From: VAZQ01 sp963763365
Lineage (GTDB): Bacteria > Pseudomonadota > Alphaproteobacteria > Rhizobiales > Xanthobacteraceae
Assembly: GCA_963763365.1 (NCBI GenBank)
Contig: CAVXOE010000012.1
Coordinates: 124,001-188,000, forward strand
Length of the DNA: 64,000 nt
Direction of reading: 5' to 3'
Shown here: piece after piece, positions 28,182 to 37,772 of the stretch
Layout: each line of letters begins with the position of its first letter
Numbering within the stretch: position 1 is the first letter of the stretch
Notes under the pieces: model-generated
Database searches by the model: none
Told to the model about the DNA's origin: nothing
The model's input: the letters and a program-made list of their open reading frames with translations, nothing else
Position numbers and translations under genes: made by a program

Positions 28182-29658
28182 ATGAGTGCATCCAACGCCA
28201 AGTATCTCAAAGGCGCGACCGGCGACTGGGAGGTGGTCATCGGCCTCGAAGTTCACGCCCAAGTCTCGTCACAATCGAAGCTGTTCTCCGGCGCCTCGAC
28301 GGCGTTCGGCGGCGAGCCCAACACCCACGTCTCGCTGGTCGACGCGGCGATGCCCGGCATGCTGCCGGTGATCAACGAGGAATGCGTGCGGCAGGCGATC
28401 CGCACCGGCCTCGGCCTCAAGGCCAAGATCAACCAGCGCTCGGTGTTCGACCGGAAGAACTATTTCTATCCCGACCTGCCGCAGGGCTATCAGATCAGCC
28501 AGTACAAGTCGCCGATCGTGGGGGAGGGCGAGGTCGTGGTCGACATGCCGAACGGCACGACCGTGACGGTCGGCATCGAGCGGCTGCATCTCGAGCAGGA
28601 CGCCGGCAAGTCGCTGCACGATCAGAATCCGACCATGTCGTATGTCGATCTCAACCGCTCCGGCGTCGCGCTGATGGAGATCGTGTCGAAGCCCGATCTG
28701 CGCTCGCGCCGACGATGCCAAGGCCTATGTGTCGAAGCTGCGCACCATCCTGCGCTACCTCGGCACCTGCGACGGCGACATGGAGAAGGGCAACCTGCGC
28801 GCCGACGTGAACGTGTCGGTGCGCAAGCCGGGCACGCCGTTCGGCACCCGCTGCGAGATCAAGAACGTCAACTCGATCCGCTTCATCGGGCAGGCGATCG
28901 AGCACGAGGCGCGCCGGCAGATCGAAATTCTCGAGGACGGCGGCAAGATCGAGCAGGAGACGCGGCTGTTCGACCCCGACAAGGACGAGACACGCTCGAT
29001 GCGCAGCAAGGAGGAGGCGCACGACTACCGCTATTTCCCCGACCCCGACCTTTTGCCGCTGGAATTCACCGCAGCCTTTGTCGAGGACCTGAAGGCCAAG
29101 CTGCCGGAACTCCCCGACGAGAAGAAGGCGCGCTTCATCCGCGATTTTGCGCTGTCCGCCTACGACGCCAACGTGCTGGTCGGCGAACGTGAGACCGCGG
29201 CCTTCTTTGAGGAGGTCATCAAAGGGGGCGAGAAAGAGCGCGACGCTAAGGCGGCGGCGAACTGGGTGATCAACGATCTTGCCGGGCGCCTCAACAAGGA
29301 GGGCAAGGAGATTGCCGCCTCGCCGATCTCTTCGGCGCAACTCGGAACGATTCTCGACTTGATCTCGGGCGGAACGATTTCCGGCAAGATCGCCAAGGAC
29401 TTGTTCGAGATCGTCTGGGCGGAGGGAGGCGACCCGCAGGCAATTGTCGAAGCCCGCGGCATGAGGCAGGTGACCGACCTGTCGGCGATCGAGAAGGTGG
29501 TGGACGACATCGTTGCCAAGAACCCCGACAAGGTCGCGCAGGCGAAAGCGAACCCCAAGCTGCTCGGCTGGTTCGTCGGCCAGGTGATGAAGGCCTCGGG
29601 TGGCAAAGCCAACCCGCAGGCGGTGAACGAGTTGCTCAATCGCAAGCTCGGTCTGTAA
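28182..29658 (+). CDS. gatB: Asp/Glu-tRNA amidotransferase subunit B (one +1 frameshift)
   Basis: GatB kinase/transfer subunit of GatCAB, about 491 residues after repair. The N-terminal half carries VIGLEVHAQVSSQSKLFS, the zinc and active-site region and DLNRSGVALMEIVSKPDLRS. The second half carries CDGDMEKGNLRADVNVS, HDYRYFPDPDLLPL and the C-terminal YqeY-like tail domain. One extra C at 28707 (CGCTCG-C-GCCGAC) moves the frame by +1. Dropping it restores LRSADDAKAYVSKLRT exactly. The gene is essential where Gln-tRNA or Asn-tRNA synthetase is absent, so a real break is unlikely unless a second copy exists. Confidence 0.93.
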
Positions 29659-30273
29659 CCCATTTATCTTGAGCGCGTGGCGCGTGCGCGAGCCCGTCGG
29701 TGATCGAGCGTCGTGCGCCGTGTTGGGCGTGCGAGGCGACGCGTGAGCGCGACGAATTTGTCGCGCGCGGCACTCAGCAAGACGAAAATCCGGTGCATCG
29801 GCGCTCGTGCAAGCGAATCACTTTTTGCCGATTCGCTCGATTCGCATCGGATTCGCGATCGCGAGGTCGCTTTGCGAGCCTTCTGTGCAAAGTTTTTTTT
29901 CACAAGCTTAACGGCGCGTTTCGCATGCGATCGCGGCATTGTTGACGAGCGTTCGCGCGGCCCGCGCAGTTGATCGCGATTGCCGTTGATGTGTCATCGC
30001 AAATCTAAGAAACCCATATTTCATCGGCACTTTTTCAGATTCGAAATAAAATGCGCGTCGTGCGTGCTTGCGCCGTTTCATTCGATGCGTCTTGCGCCGC
30101 GAACGCGCGCGCCGATGCGCAAGATGTGGTGTCACGCAAGTGCGAACACGCTCGATCATGCGAAAATGCTTTAATTTTTCTCTTGCTAGTGTAAATCCGA
30201 TTGCAGTGTTCGCGATTCCCGCGGGCACTGATCGACATCCATCGCCATTGTCATCAATGGCTAGGAGGGCAGC
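29659..30273. other. 615-bp gap with unusual word composition
   Basis: Between gatB and a 26-residue basic peptide gene. I see no convincing gene. The sequence is dense in TCGC/GCGA/GCGT words and then grades into AT-rich stretches (AAAGTTTTTTTTCAC near 29888, TTTAATTTTTCTCTTGCTAG near 30171). A basic 91-codon minus frame (29664-29939) has no ribosome site and looks like a by-product of composition. The AT-rich end could hold the promoter of the peptide gene. Confidence 0.5.
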
Positions 30274-30354
30274 ATGGCGAAGAAGCGAAAGACGAAGGCG
30301 AAAGCGGCGGCGAAAAAGGGCGCGAAGAAGACCAAGCGCCGGAAGAAGAAGTAA
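30274..30354 (+). CDS. 26-residue Lys/Ala/Arg-rich micro-peptide
   Basis: ATG at 30274 follows a perfect AGGAGGG with 6-base spacing, giving a 26-residue product of only M, A, K, R, T and G, ending KKTKRRKKK before TAA at 30352. Seventeen residues are Lys or Arg. Such tails occur at the ends of histone-like and nucleoid proteins, and free short versions are found in rhizobia, but no function is established for this one. The strong ribosome site is the best evidence that it is translated. Confidence 0.6.
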   Translation: MAKKRKTKAKAAAKKGAKKTKRRKKK

Positions 30355-30706
30355 CCGAACGCCGCCTTACAGTCTTCGACTTCGAACGACGTCGGTGACT
30401 GCGTCAAACGGGCCGGCGAGAGTTGAGGGGTGATGAGCGCATCGCGATCGCACCTCGACACCGCCGGCTCCAGTCGACGACAGAGGGCGTCGGCGAGACA
30501 GGGGTTTGAGCTTCGTTGATGCTTCGCTGAACAAGCTGAGCGCCAATGAAGAGAGGGTGGACAGGCTCCACGCCTCGCCTCGGCAGACACACTGCCAAGG
30601 CACTCGATCCCCGGCTCTCGCCGACGCCCTCGGTATTTGAGGGGCCTGCGCGGGCCGAGCTTCTTTTAATTATTCAAATAAACCTTCACCATTCGGGGCT
30701 GGCTAT
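30355..30706. other. 352-bp gap with no recognised feature
   Basis: Between the micro-peptide gene and a convergent small secreted-protein gene. I find no RNA gene or coding frame with a ribosome site. GGCCTGCGCGGGCC followed by GAGCTTCTTTT near 30645-30667 could be a weak terminator. Confidence 0.4.
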
Positions 30707-30982
30707 TCAGTTGCAATAAGGTCCGTGCGGTACCCCGTACGGGTCGTATTGCATGAAATTGCTGCCACAGGTGCGTGGCTGACCGGTCCGGCGGCCGTCA
30801 AACGAGTTGGGATCAGGACGACCGCGCACAGGCGAATCTTGTTGCCCCTGGTAACTTCGGTAATTTCGATACCGGTAATTGTCGTCCGAGCCGTCCCGGT
30901 TTCGCTCGCGCGCCACGCTTGAAGACGTGACGCACGCCGCGATCAGCGCGGCGCCCAGGATGGCGAGTGTCTGTTTCGACAT
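30707..30982 (-). CDS. Small secreted protein, unrecognised
   Basis: 91 residues. The ATG at 30982 follows GGAGG. The signal sequence is KQTLAILGAALIAACVTSSS, with a Cys that might be a lipobox-like site (IAAC). The mature part is Tyr/Arg/Gly/Asp-rich (DDNYRYRNYRSYQGQQD), then has a conserved-looking C-terminus, RTCGSNFMQYDPYGVPHGPYC. Short proteins with this ending are common in Bradyrhizobium relatives and have no known function. Confidence 0.68.
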   Translation of the reverse strand: MSKQTLAILGAALIAACVTSSSVARERNRDGSDDNYRYRNYRSYQGQQDSPVRGRPDPNSFDGRRTGQPRTCGSNFMQYDPYGVPHGPYCN

Positions 30983-31101
30983 GGGTGCCTCCTCCAACAA
31001 GCTTTTGTTTCCTGAGATATGGTGGTGGCTCCTATGGCGGCAAGTCATTGGCCCGCGGTTCGGTGGAATTCGCCGGCTTGTTCTGAACTCAGGAGGTTCC
31101 C

Positions 31102-31380
31102 GTGGAGCGGAGATGGTATTGCGCAGCGGTACTCATGCTGGCGATCTCAGCACCGCCTTGCCTGGCGGCTGAGGCGCCATGTTTTGAGATCTATCCAAAT
31201 TCCAGTTCCGGTCCGGAGGGCGCCATCCTGCTCAACAAATGCTCCGGGCAATCTTGGCTTCTGGTCACCGTCAACTCCGGTCAAGGCAATTCCACCGGCT
31301 GGTATCCGATCCCGATCGACATGGCCTCCGATCCTGAGGCTGAGCCCAAGAAGGATACCGGCCCGGGCCAAGCCGATTAG
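31102..31380 (+). CDS. Small secreted protein, unrecognised
   Basis: 92 residues. The GTG at 31102 follows AGGAGG by six bases. The signal peptide (RRWYCAAVLMLAISAPPCLA) is cut before EAPCFEIYPN. The mature part has two cysteines and a Ser/Gly-rich middle and ends PKKDTGPGQAD. It is divergent from the preceding small gene, with about 119 bp between starts. I do not recognise a family. Confidence 0.65.
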   Translation: MERRWYCAAVLMLAISAPPCLAAEAPCFEIYPNSSSGPEGAILLNKCSGQSWLLVTVNSGQGNSTGWYPIPIDMASDPEAEPKKDTGPGQAD

Positions 31381-31419
31381 CGATTTGCAATATCGACCAC
31401 GGAATGGATCGCCGCAGTG

Positions 31420-32580
31420 TTAGCGCTTGCCATCTTGATGCTTGTCGATTGCCGCCTGCACCGCCGCTCGCGACTGCGTTCCGGCTGACACGTACTTGGA
31501 CTTGGCGTCGTTATAGCTCCAGTCGCGCAGTTCATTGGCGTTGCACTGGAAGTGCGGGTGAACGTAGCGCGCCATCAGCTCGTAACTGCGCTTGGTCGCA
31601 GGCCAGTCCGCCCAGTTGTGCGCCAGCAGCAGAACGCCGCCGAACCCGCCGTTCGAACCTTTCCACAAGCGTTCGAAATGCCGGATGCAATCGTCCGGAG
31701 TGCCGATGCAGGCGAGCCCGGTGGACACCAGATATTCCGCCGGATCGGTCGTGATGTCGGGCGGAATGATGGGGAAGGTCGCGACCTCACTGAAGTAGCG
31801 CTTGAAGTCCTCAAGCCCGAATTTGACGTCGAGGCGCGCCTGCTCGCGCGTTTCCGCCACATGCGCGAAAGTGACGATGCGCCATTTCCGCCGGTCGGGC
31901 GCTTTGCCGCTGGCCTTGGCGCTTTCCTCGTACACACCCCAATTGCTGGCATGCGCCTTGAGGGAGTCATCCGACGTGCCGCCGATCGAGAGCATGCCGA
32001 TGCCATGCTTGCCGGCCGCCAATGCGCCGGTCGGCGACCGGTTTGAGGCAACCGCCATCTCCATCATCGGCTGCGAATAGCTCTTGAACTGCAGGCGTGC
32101 CTCCCGCAGATCGAACCAGTCGGTCGTTTTGGTCACTGCCCGGCCCTGCATCAGGTCCATGATGACGTCGAGCGCCTCGTCGAGCTTGCGCCGCTGCTCC
32201 TCGGGCTTGATCCCCATCTTGATTGCGTCATAGACGAGGGAGCCCGGACCGACGCCGAACATGGCGCGGCCGCGCGTCATGTAGTCGAGCTGCATCAAGC
32301 GGCCGGCGACGGTGAACGGGTTGTGATACGGCAGCGACACGACGCCGGTGCCGAGGCGGATGTGGCGCGTGCGCTCGGCGGCGGCTGCGATGAACAGCTC
32401 GGGGCAGGCGATGATCTCGAAGCCGCCCGAGTGGTGCTCGCCGATCCAGGCCTCGTGATAGTTCAGCCGGTCGAGATGGACCAGAAGTTCCATGTCGCGG
32501 TCGAGGGCGAGGAGCGGATTCTCGGCGAGGGGATGAAAGGGCGCCAGAAAGACCCCGGTCTTCAGAAATCGGTCGTTCAT
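31420..32580 (-). CDS. LLM-class flavin-dependent oxidoreductase
   Basis: 386-residue bacterial-luciferase-like monooxygenase, an FMNH2- or F420-dependent TIM barrel that oxidises small organic substrates. Landmarks are LLVHLDRLNYHEAWIGEHHSGG, IRLGTGVVSLPYHNPFTVA, LDYMTRGRAMFGVGPGSL and a late TGLACIGTPDDCIRHFERLW. The Ala/Lys tail ends AAVQAAIDKHQDGKR. It is a single gene between a small secreted-protein gene (convergent) and a divergent ABC-F gene. The substrate is unknown. Confidence 0.88.
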   Translation of the reverse strand: MNDRFLKTGVFLAPFHPLAENPLLALDRDMELLVHLDRLNYHEAWIGEHHSGGFEIIACPELFIAAAAERTRHIRLGTGVVSLPYHNPFTVAGRLMQLDYMTRGRAMFGVGPGSLVYDAIKMGIKPEEQRRKLDEALDVIMDLMQGRAVTKTTDWFDLREARLQFKSYSQPMMEMAVASNRSPTGALAAGKHGIGMLSIGGTSDDSLKAHASNWGVYEESAKASGKAPDRRKWRIVTFAHVAETREQARLDVKFGLEDFKRYFSEVATFPIIPPDITTDPAEYLVSTGLACIGTPDDCIRHFERLWKGSNGGFGGVLLLAHNWADWPATKRSYELMARYVHPHFQCNANELRDWSYNDAKSKYVSAGTQSRAAVQAAIDKHQDGKR

Positions 32581-32758
32581 GGGATACCGGTCCGGATCAC
32601 TCGGTCGCGCTGACCAATTCTTGCCGCCGCATCGGATATTTCCGCCCCGGCAACAGGGTCAATCTAGCAACATCGAGCCGCCCGGTCTCGGAACCCTCTT
32701 CCCTCGGGCGCGCGGCATGGCATAAGGGCGCCCCAAACAGTCCCAGGCACGCCCGCAG

Positions 32759-34381
32759 ATGATCCGTCTCGACAATATCAGCAAGCAGAATGGCAAGCAG
32801 CTTCTCTTCATTGAGGCCTCCGCGGCGCTCAACAAGGGGGAGAAGATCGGCCTCGTCGGCCCCAATGGCGCCGGCAAGACGACGCTCTTCCGCATGATCA
32901 TCGGGCAGGAACAGGCGGACGAGGGGCAGGTCGCCGTCGATCGCGGCATCACCATCGGCTACTTCAGCCAGGACGTGGGCGAGATGGCCGGCCGCAGCGC
33001 CGTCGCCGAGGTGATGGACGGCGCCGGTCCGGTGAGCGCCGTGGCGGCCGAGCTGAAGGAGCTGGAGGCCGCCATGGCGGATCCAGACCGTGCCGACGAG
33101 ATGGATGACATCATCGCGCGCTATGGCGAGGTGCAGCACAGCTTCGAGGAGCTCGACGGCTACGCCCTCGACGGCCGGGCGCGGGAAATCCTGTCGGGCC
33201 TGGGCTTCAGCCAGGAGATGATGGACGGCGACGTGGGCGCCCTGTCGGGCGGCTGGAAAATGCGCGTGGCGCTCGCCCGCATCCTTCTGATGCGTCCGGA
33301 CACGATGCTGCTCGACGAGCCGAGCAACCACCTCGACCTCGAGAGCCTGATCTGGCTGGAGGAGTTCCTCAAGGGCTACGAGGGCGCGCTGATGATGACC
33401 TCGCACGACCGCGAGTTCATGAACCGCATCGTCACCAAGGTCGTGGAAATCGACGGCGGGTCGCTGACCACCTATTCGGGCAACTACGAGTTTTATGAAC
33501 AACAGCGCGGCCTCGCGGAGAAGCAGCAGCAGGCGCAGTTCGAGCGCCAGCAGGCGATGCTGGCCAAGGAGATCAAGTTCATCGAGCGCTTCAAGGCGCG
33601 CGCCTCGCATGCGGCACAAGTGCAGAGCCGGGTGAAGAAGCTCGACAAGATCGAACGGGTCGAGCCACCCAGGCGCCGCCAGACGGTCGAGTTCGAGTTC
33701 CAGCCGGCGCCCCGCTCCGGCGAGGACGTGGTGAACCTGAAGAACGTGCATAAGGGCTACGGCAGCCGAAGCATCTACGAGGGCCTCGACTTCATGGTGC
33801 GCCGCCGGGAGCGCTGGTGCGTCATGGGCGTCAACGGCGCGGGCAAGTCCACGCTGCTGAAGCTGGTCGCAGGCGCGACGCAGCCCGACGATGGGTCGGT
33901 GGCCGTGGGCGGCAGTGTGAAGATGGGCTACTTCGCACAGCACGCCATGGACCTGCTGGACGGCGAGCGCACGGTGTTCGAGACGCTGGAGGACACGTTC
34001 CCGCAGGCCGGGCAGGGCTCGCTGCGCGCGCTTGCCGGATGTTTCGGGTTCTCAGGCGACGACGTGGAGAAACGGTGCCGGGTGCTGTCAGGTGGCGAGA
34101 AGGCGCGGCTGGTGATGGCGCTGATGCTCTACGACCCGCCGAATTTCCTGGTGCTGGACGAGCCCACGAACCACCTGGACATGGCGACCAAGGAAATGCT
34201 CATCGCGGCGCTCTCGCAGTACGAGGGCACCATGCTGTTCGTCTCGCACGACCGGCACTTTCTGGCCGCGCTCTCCAACCGGGTGCTGGAATTGACGCCC
34301 GAGGGCGTCCATCAGTTCGGCGGCGGTTACACCGAGTACGTGGCGCGCACCGGCCACGAGGCGCCGGGCCTGCGGAGTTGA
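32759..34381 (+). CDS. ABC-F ribosome-associated ATPase (Uup/YbiT type)
   Basis: 540-residue ABC-F protein with two ATP-binding cassettes and no membrane segments. Walker A motifs are GPNGAGKTTLF and GVNGAGKSTLL. Signatures are LSGGWKMRVALARILL and LSGGEKARLVMALML, and Walker B motifs are MLLDEPSNHLDL and LVLDEPTNHLDM. Between them lies the charged ABC-F linker (QQRGLAEKQQQAQFERQQ to RFKARASHAAQVQSRVKKLD) that reaches the ribosomal P site in characterised members. ABC-F proteins rescue or regulate stalled ribosomes, and some give antibiotic resistance. Nothing here points to resistance. Confidence 0.93.
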   Translation: MIRLDNISKQNGKQLLFIEASAALNKGEKIGLVGPNGAGKTTLFRMIIGQEQADEGQVAVDRGITIGYFSQDVGEMAGRSAVAEVMDGAGPVSAVAAELKELEAAMADPDRADEMDDIIARYGEVQHSFEELDGYALDGRAREILSGLGFSQEMMDGDVGALSGGWKMRVALARILLMRPDTMLLDEPSNHLDLESLIWLEEFLKGYEGALMMTSHDREFMNRIVTKVVEIDGGSLTTYSGNYEFYEQQRGLAEKQQQAQFERQQAMLAKEIKFIERFKARASHAAQVQSRVKKLDKIERVEPPRRRQTVEFEFQPAPRSGEDVVNLKNVHKGYGSRSIYEGLDFMVRRRERWCVMGVNGAGKSTLLKLVAGATQPDDGSVAVGGSVKMGYFAQHAMDLLDGERTVFETLEDTFPQAGQGSLRALAGCFGFSGDDVEKRCRVLSGGEKARLVMALMLYDPPNFLVLDEPTNHLDMATKEMLIAALSQYEGTMLFVSHDRHFLAALSNRVLELTPEGVHQFGGGYTEYVARTGHEAPGLRS

Positions 34382-34446
34382 GGCGGATTGCCGCACCGCG
34401 GCAACCCGCGCCGTCGTCTTTCAAACTTGATGCTGCCGCCCGCGGA

Positions 34447-36033
34447 TCAACTCTGCGCGGGCGCGAGCCGGTTGAAGCGCTCCTTCTGCTCGTCGGTCAG
34501 CGTGCCGTAGAATCCGTCGAGCGCCGGCTGCAGCGTCTGCACCGCCCGCGACATCGCGTCGAGGCGCTGCTCCATCGCTTCGACGCGGCCGACCGGCGTC
34601 AGCGCCCGATAGGTCGGACATTCCGATGTCAGCAGGTTGACCGATGCAGACATCGCGTCGCGCAGGTTCTTTAGCGCTACACGCTGCACCTCGTTCGGCC
34701 GCACCGTCTGCTCGATCCGGTCGATCGGCAGGCTGGCGATCCCGGCAGCGCGCGTGTTGCACGCCTGGCTGAGGTCGCGCTCGTTCGACTGCGCGGCCTC
34801 CTCCGGGCTGATGGCGTTGAAGCGCGCTTTCTGCTCGTCGCTCAGGGCCTGGTAGAACGCATCCATCGCGGGCCGCACGGTGCGTACCGCCAGGAGCATC
34901 ACGCCGAGACGCTTTTGCATCGCCGCGATACGTCCGGTCGGCGTGCTCGGCAGGTCGTTCGGGCAGGCCGTCTTGAGCACAACGAGCGCCTGCGCGGTTG
35001 CCGTGCGCAGGTTGTCGAGCGCCGCGCGCTGGGCGTCGGTCGGCTCGACCGCCAAGGCGATCTGTTCGATCGGCCAGTCGGTCAGGCTCGTCGCCGCGTC
35101 GGTCTTGCAGACGTCGGTACGCGTGCGGACGACAGGCGCCGTGGCGGTGGCTGGCGCCGTGACGGTCCCATCCGGCGCAGGCTCGCCGGCGACGACCCGG
35201 ACCGGGGCGTTGCCGTAGGCATAGCGGCCGAAGATGCCGTCATAGACGTCGTCGTAGGCATAGGGCCAGAAGGTGTCGTAGGCGTAGGGATAGAAGGTGT
35301 AGCCGACGAAGTCGTCATAGGCATACGGCCAGAACAGCGGGCCGGCCCAGCCCAGCACGATCAGCTTCGGGATATGATGATGCCGGTGCCATGACCGGTT
35401 GGCGAAATGACCGTGGAAGGTCGCCGCCTGCGCAAAGTTGCGGCCGTGGACATTGGCGACGCCGAGCCTGCCGGCCACGAACCTGTTGTGCAGGGCATGA
35501 GCGCCGAGCGTACGGGCTGCGGCGTTTGCCAGGTGGAACCCGTTCCGGCCCGCGGTTCCGGGCCTGCCGTGGTTGAACGCCGCGAACTGACGCGCCGGGA
35601 CAGCCGCGCGCGCTTGCGCCACCGGATGCGAGGTCGCGACCCGCGGCGTGCCGATATTCGGCCGGGCGATGTGCTGCGGAGCCGAACGCGTCGTCGCAAC
35701 CTGGCGCGGCGCTGAATTGCTGCGCGAGGTGGCATAGCTGCGGGGCGCGGAGTAGCTGCGGGCATAGCTACGCGGCGCAGAATAGCTCCGCGAATAACTG
35801 CGTGGCGCCGAGTAGCTGCGCGATGCGGAATAGCTGCGCGGCGCGGAATAACTGCGACCAGCGGAGTAGCTGCGCCCGCCGCCGCCGGAGAAGCTGTGGC
35901 CTCCACCGCCGCCGCCGCGTCCTCCACCGCCACCGCCGCCGTGCCCGCCACCGCCGCGCGCAAGGGCATCAGGAATCACGATGAGGAGCGATAGCGCTAC
36001 GAGCGCCACCACTCGCATGCTCGTCTGCAACAT
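34447..36033 (-). CDS. Spy/LTXXQ-type periplasmic protein with SYSAPR repeats
   Basis: 528 residues. The ATG at 36033 follows GGGAGG. After a signal peptide (cut near DALARG) comes a Gly/His-rich run (residues 27-53), then SYSAPR-type repeats (54-110), a His- and Tyr-rich middle with WPYAYDD-type repeats, and two similar C-terminal modules of about 100 residues. Each starts at a Cys (CKTDAATSLTDWPIEQ, CNTRAAGIASLPIDRIEQ) and ends in an LTXXQ-like helix (LSDEQKARFN, LTDEQKERFN), the Spy/CpxP signature. Spy-type proteins are periplasmic chaperones of the envelope-stress response. The repeat-rich N-terminus may bind cell wall or metal, which is inference. Confidence 0.82.
   Translation of the reverse strand: MLQTSMRVVALVALSLLIVIPDALARGGGGHGGGGGGGRGGGGGGHSFSGGGGRSYSAGRSYSAPRSYSASRSYSAPRSYSRSYSAPRSYARSYSAPRSYATSRSNSAPRQVATTRSAPQHIARPNIGTPRVATSHPVAQARAAVPARQFAAFNHGRPGTAGRNGFHLANAAARTLGAHALHNRFVAGRLGVANVHGRNFAQAATFHGHFANRSWHRHHHIPKLIVLGWAGPLFWPYAYDDFVGYTFYPYAYDTFWPYAYDDVYDGIFGRYAYGNAPVRVVAGEPAPDGTVTAPATATAPVVRTRTDVCKTDAATSLTDWPIEQIALAVEPTDAQRAALDNLRTATAQALVVLKTACPNDLPSTPTGRIAAMQKRLGVMLLAVRTVRPAMDAFYQALSDEQKARFNAISPEEAAQSNERDLSQACNTRAAGIASLPIDRIEQTVRPNEVQRVALKNLRDAMSASVNLLTSECPTYRALTPVGRVEAMEQRLDAMSRAVQTLQPALDGFYGTLTDEQKERFNRLAPAQS
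35704..35874 (-). repeat. Tandem SYSAPR-coding repeat inside the Spy-like gene
   Basis: Residues 54-110 of the encoded protein are made of imperfect units of 6-10 residues (RSYSAPRSYSA and variants with AG, AS, AR). At DNA level, units with the core TAGCTGCGCGGCGCGGA-like sequence recur about eight times. Such tracts commonly vary in copy number by slippage. Confidence 0.75.
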
Positions 36034-36277
36034 GACGCGACCTCCCAAGTCTCGCCCGCCCGAGCCAACGCAAAGGTGGCGCGTTTGCTTTCACGGTGCA
36101 AGCCGAGACGCCGCTGTGCGTGCAGGAAATTTTATGAATGCCCGTTCATGTTTCCCATCGCGCGACATGCGCTGCGCGATGCTGGAATTGACGCAGCACC
36201 GAATGGCCCCGCACCTTGTTACCTGCAGCTGTGAAGCAAGTTGGTGGGCTCGGCGTGCTGCGGTCTACCTCAGACGT

Positions 36278-37660
36278 TCACGCACGGGCCCGAACCGCAT
36301 GATCGACCAAGGTCCTTCCGAGCGACCAGATGGCGCCGGGCACGCGGTGGCTGGCGGCGATCACGGCATCGAAGGAGTTGACGATCCAATCGCAATCCGT
36401 TTGCGAAATGATCAGGGCCGGCAGCAATTTGATCGTATGGCTCGCGTGACCGGCAACCTGGCAAAGAATCCGATGCTCCTTGAACAGCGGAATCGTGATG
36501 AGCTGGCAGAACAGGCCTTTGTTTGCAGTCTCAAGCAGATTCCACGATGCCTTCAGCTTGAATGATTGCGGCGCGCCGAATTCAATGCCGATCATCAGCC
36601 CCTTGCCGCGAACGTCGCATACCAATTCATGGCGCGACTGCATGTCCGCGAAGGCCCGCAACAGCTGCTCACCCATGCGGGCTGCGTTCTCGATCAGCCG
36701 TTCGGACGCGAGCACGTCGAGCGTCACGATCCCGGCCGCCATGGCGAGGTCGTTCTTTGCGAAGGTCGAGCCGTGCACGACCGCCTTGTCCATCCGGTCG
36801 AAGACTTTGTCATAGATGGACCGCCGCAACAGAACGGCCCCGACGGGCACATGGCCGCCGGAGAGCGACTTGGCGATCAGCACCATGTCGGGTTCGACGT
36901 TCCAATGTTCGACCGCGAGAAAGCGGCCGGTGCGGCCGAGCCCGGTTTGAATTTCGTCGGCAACGAACAAGGTTCCGTACCGCGAGCAAAGCCTGGCGGC
37001 GTCGCTCAGATAATCGTCCGACGGAATATTGACGCCCTTGCCCTGGATTGGTTCGACGATGAACGCCGCGACATTGCGCGATCGCAAGGCCTCCTCAAGC
37101 GCAGCAAGATCGTTGAACGGGATGCGCAAGCAGTCCGGCAGCAGCGGTTCGAAACCGCCGCGAAAAATGTCGTCGCCGTTCAGAGACAGCGCGCCATAAG
37201 TCAGACCATGAAAGGCGTGTTCGCAATAAACGATGCCCGGCCGTCCGGTGGACGCGCGTGCGAACTTGATCGCGGATTCGACGGCCTCGGTGCCGGAATT
37301 CGTGAAGAACACCTTATCGAGGTAGGGAACCTGCGCCAGCAAGCGTTCGGCAAGGACGCCTGCCAGCACGGACACGTCCATCTGCACGAGATTGGGAAGC
37401 TCGCTGTCGAGCACGCAATGCAAGGCATCGCGCACGGCAGGATGGTTGCGTCCGATGGCGAACACGCCGAAACCGCTGAGGAGATCCAGGTACTGTCGTC
37501 CATCGCGGTCGTAGAGATATTGCCCCGTGCCCCGGCAAAATCCGACGTCGTAGCCGATCGCCTTGAGCACCCGGACCATCTGCTCGTTGAGATGGCGGCT
37601 GTGCAGCGCAAACCGCTCGGGCTCGCGCTGCGCGAACAATGCAGCAATGTCGTCGCTCAT
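36278..37660 (-). CDS. hpnO: Class III aminotransferase, probable hopanoid HpnO
   Basis: 460-residue PLP-dependent aminotransferase of class III. Cofactor motifs are TNSGTEAVESAIKFAR, FVADEIQTGLGRTG and the PLP-lysine block LIAKSLSGGHVPVGA. The N-terminus (NEQMVRVLKAIGYDVGFCRG) and the long C-terminus after RILCQVAGHASHTIKLLP match hopanoid-cluster enzymes, which make aminobacteriohopanetriol from a hopane aldehyde. The hpnG gene lies immediately upstream on the same strand, 112 bp away, which supports the hopanoid role. The shc/hpnF, hpnH and hpnC-E genes are not in the window. Confidence 0.78.
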   Translation of the reverse strand: MSDDIAALFAQREPERFALHSRHLNEQMVRVLKAIGYDVGFCRGTGQYLYDRDGRQYLDLLSGFGVFAIGRNHPAVRDALHCVLDSELPNLVQMDVSVLAGVLAERLLAQVPYLDKVFFTNSGTEAVESAIKFARASTGRPGIVYCEHAFHGLTYGALSLNGDDIFRGGFEPLLPDCLRIPFNDLAALEEALRSRNVAAFIVEPIQGKGVNIPSDDYLSDAARLCSRYGTLFVADEIQTGLGRTGRFLAVEHWNVEPDMVLIAKSLSGGHVPVGAVLLRRSIYDKVFDRMDKAVVHGSTFAKNDLAMAAGIVTLDVLASERLIENAARMGEQLLRAFADMQSRHELVCDVRGKGLMIGIEFGAPQSFKLKASWNLLETANKGLFCQLITIPLFKEHRILCQVAGHASHTIKLLPALIISQTDCDWIVNSFDAVIAASHRVPGAIWSLGRTLVDHAVRARA

Positions 37661-37772
37661 GCGCGCCGGTGTATCATGTTCCAGGACCGGTGGCTCATGA
37701 CCGGTGGGCGCGGCTTGGATGCATTGCCACGCCCAGATGGGTCGGAACTGCGCCGGAGCGCGTTACTCCGGA

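Noticed and set aside
29664..29939. Basic 91-codon minus frame resembling a histone-like protein
   Set aside because: No ribosome site before its ATG, and Arg/Ser-rich sequence follows from the local word composition.
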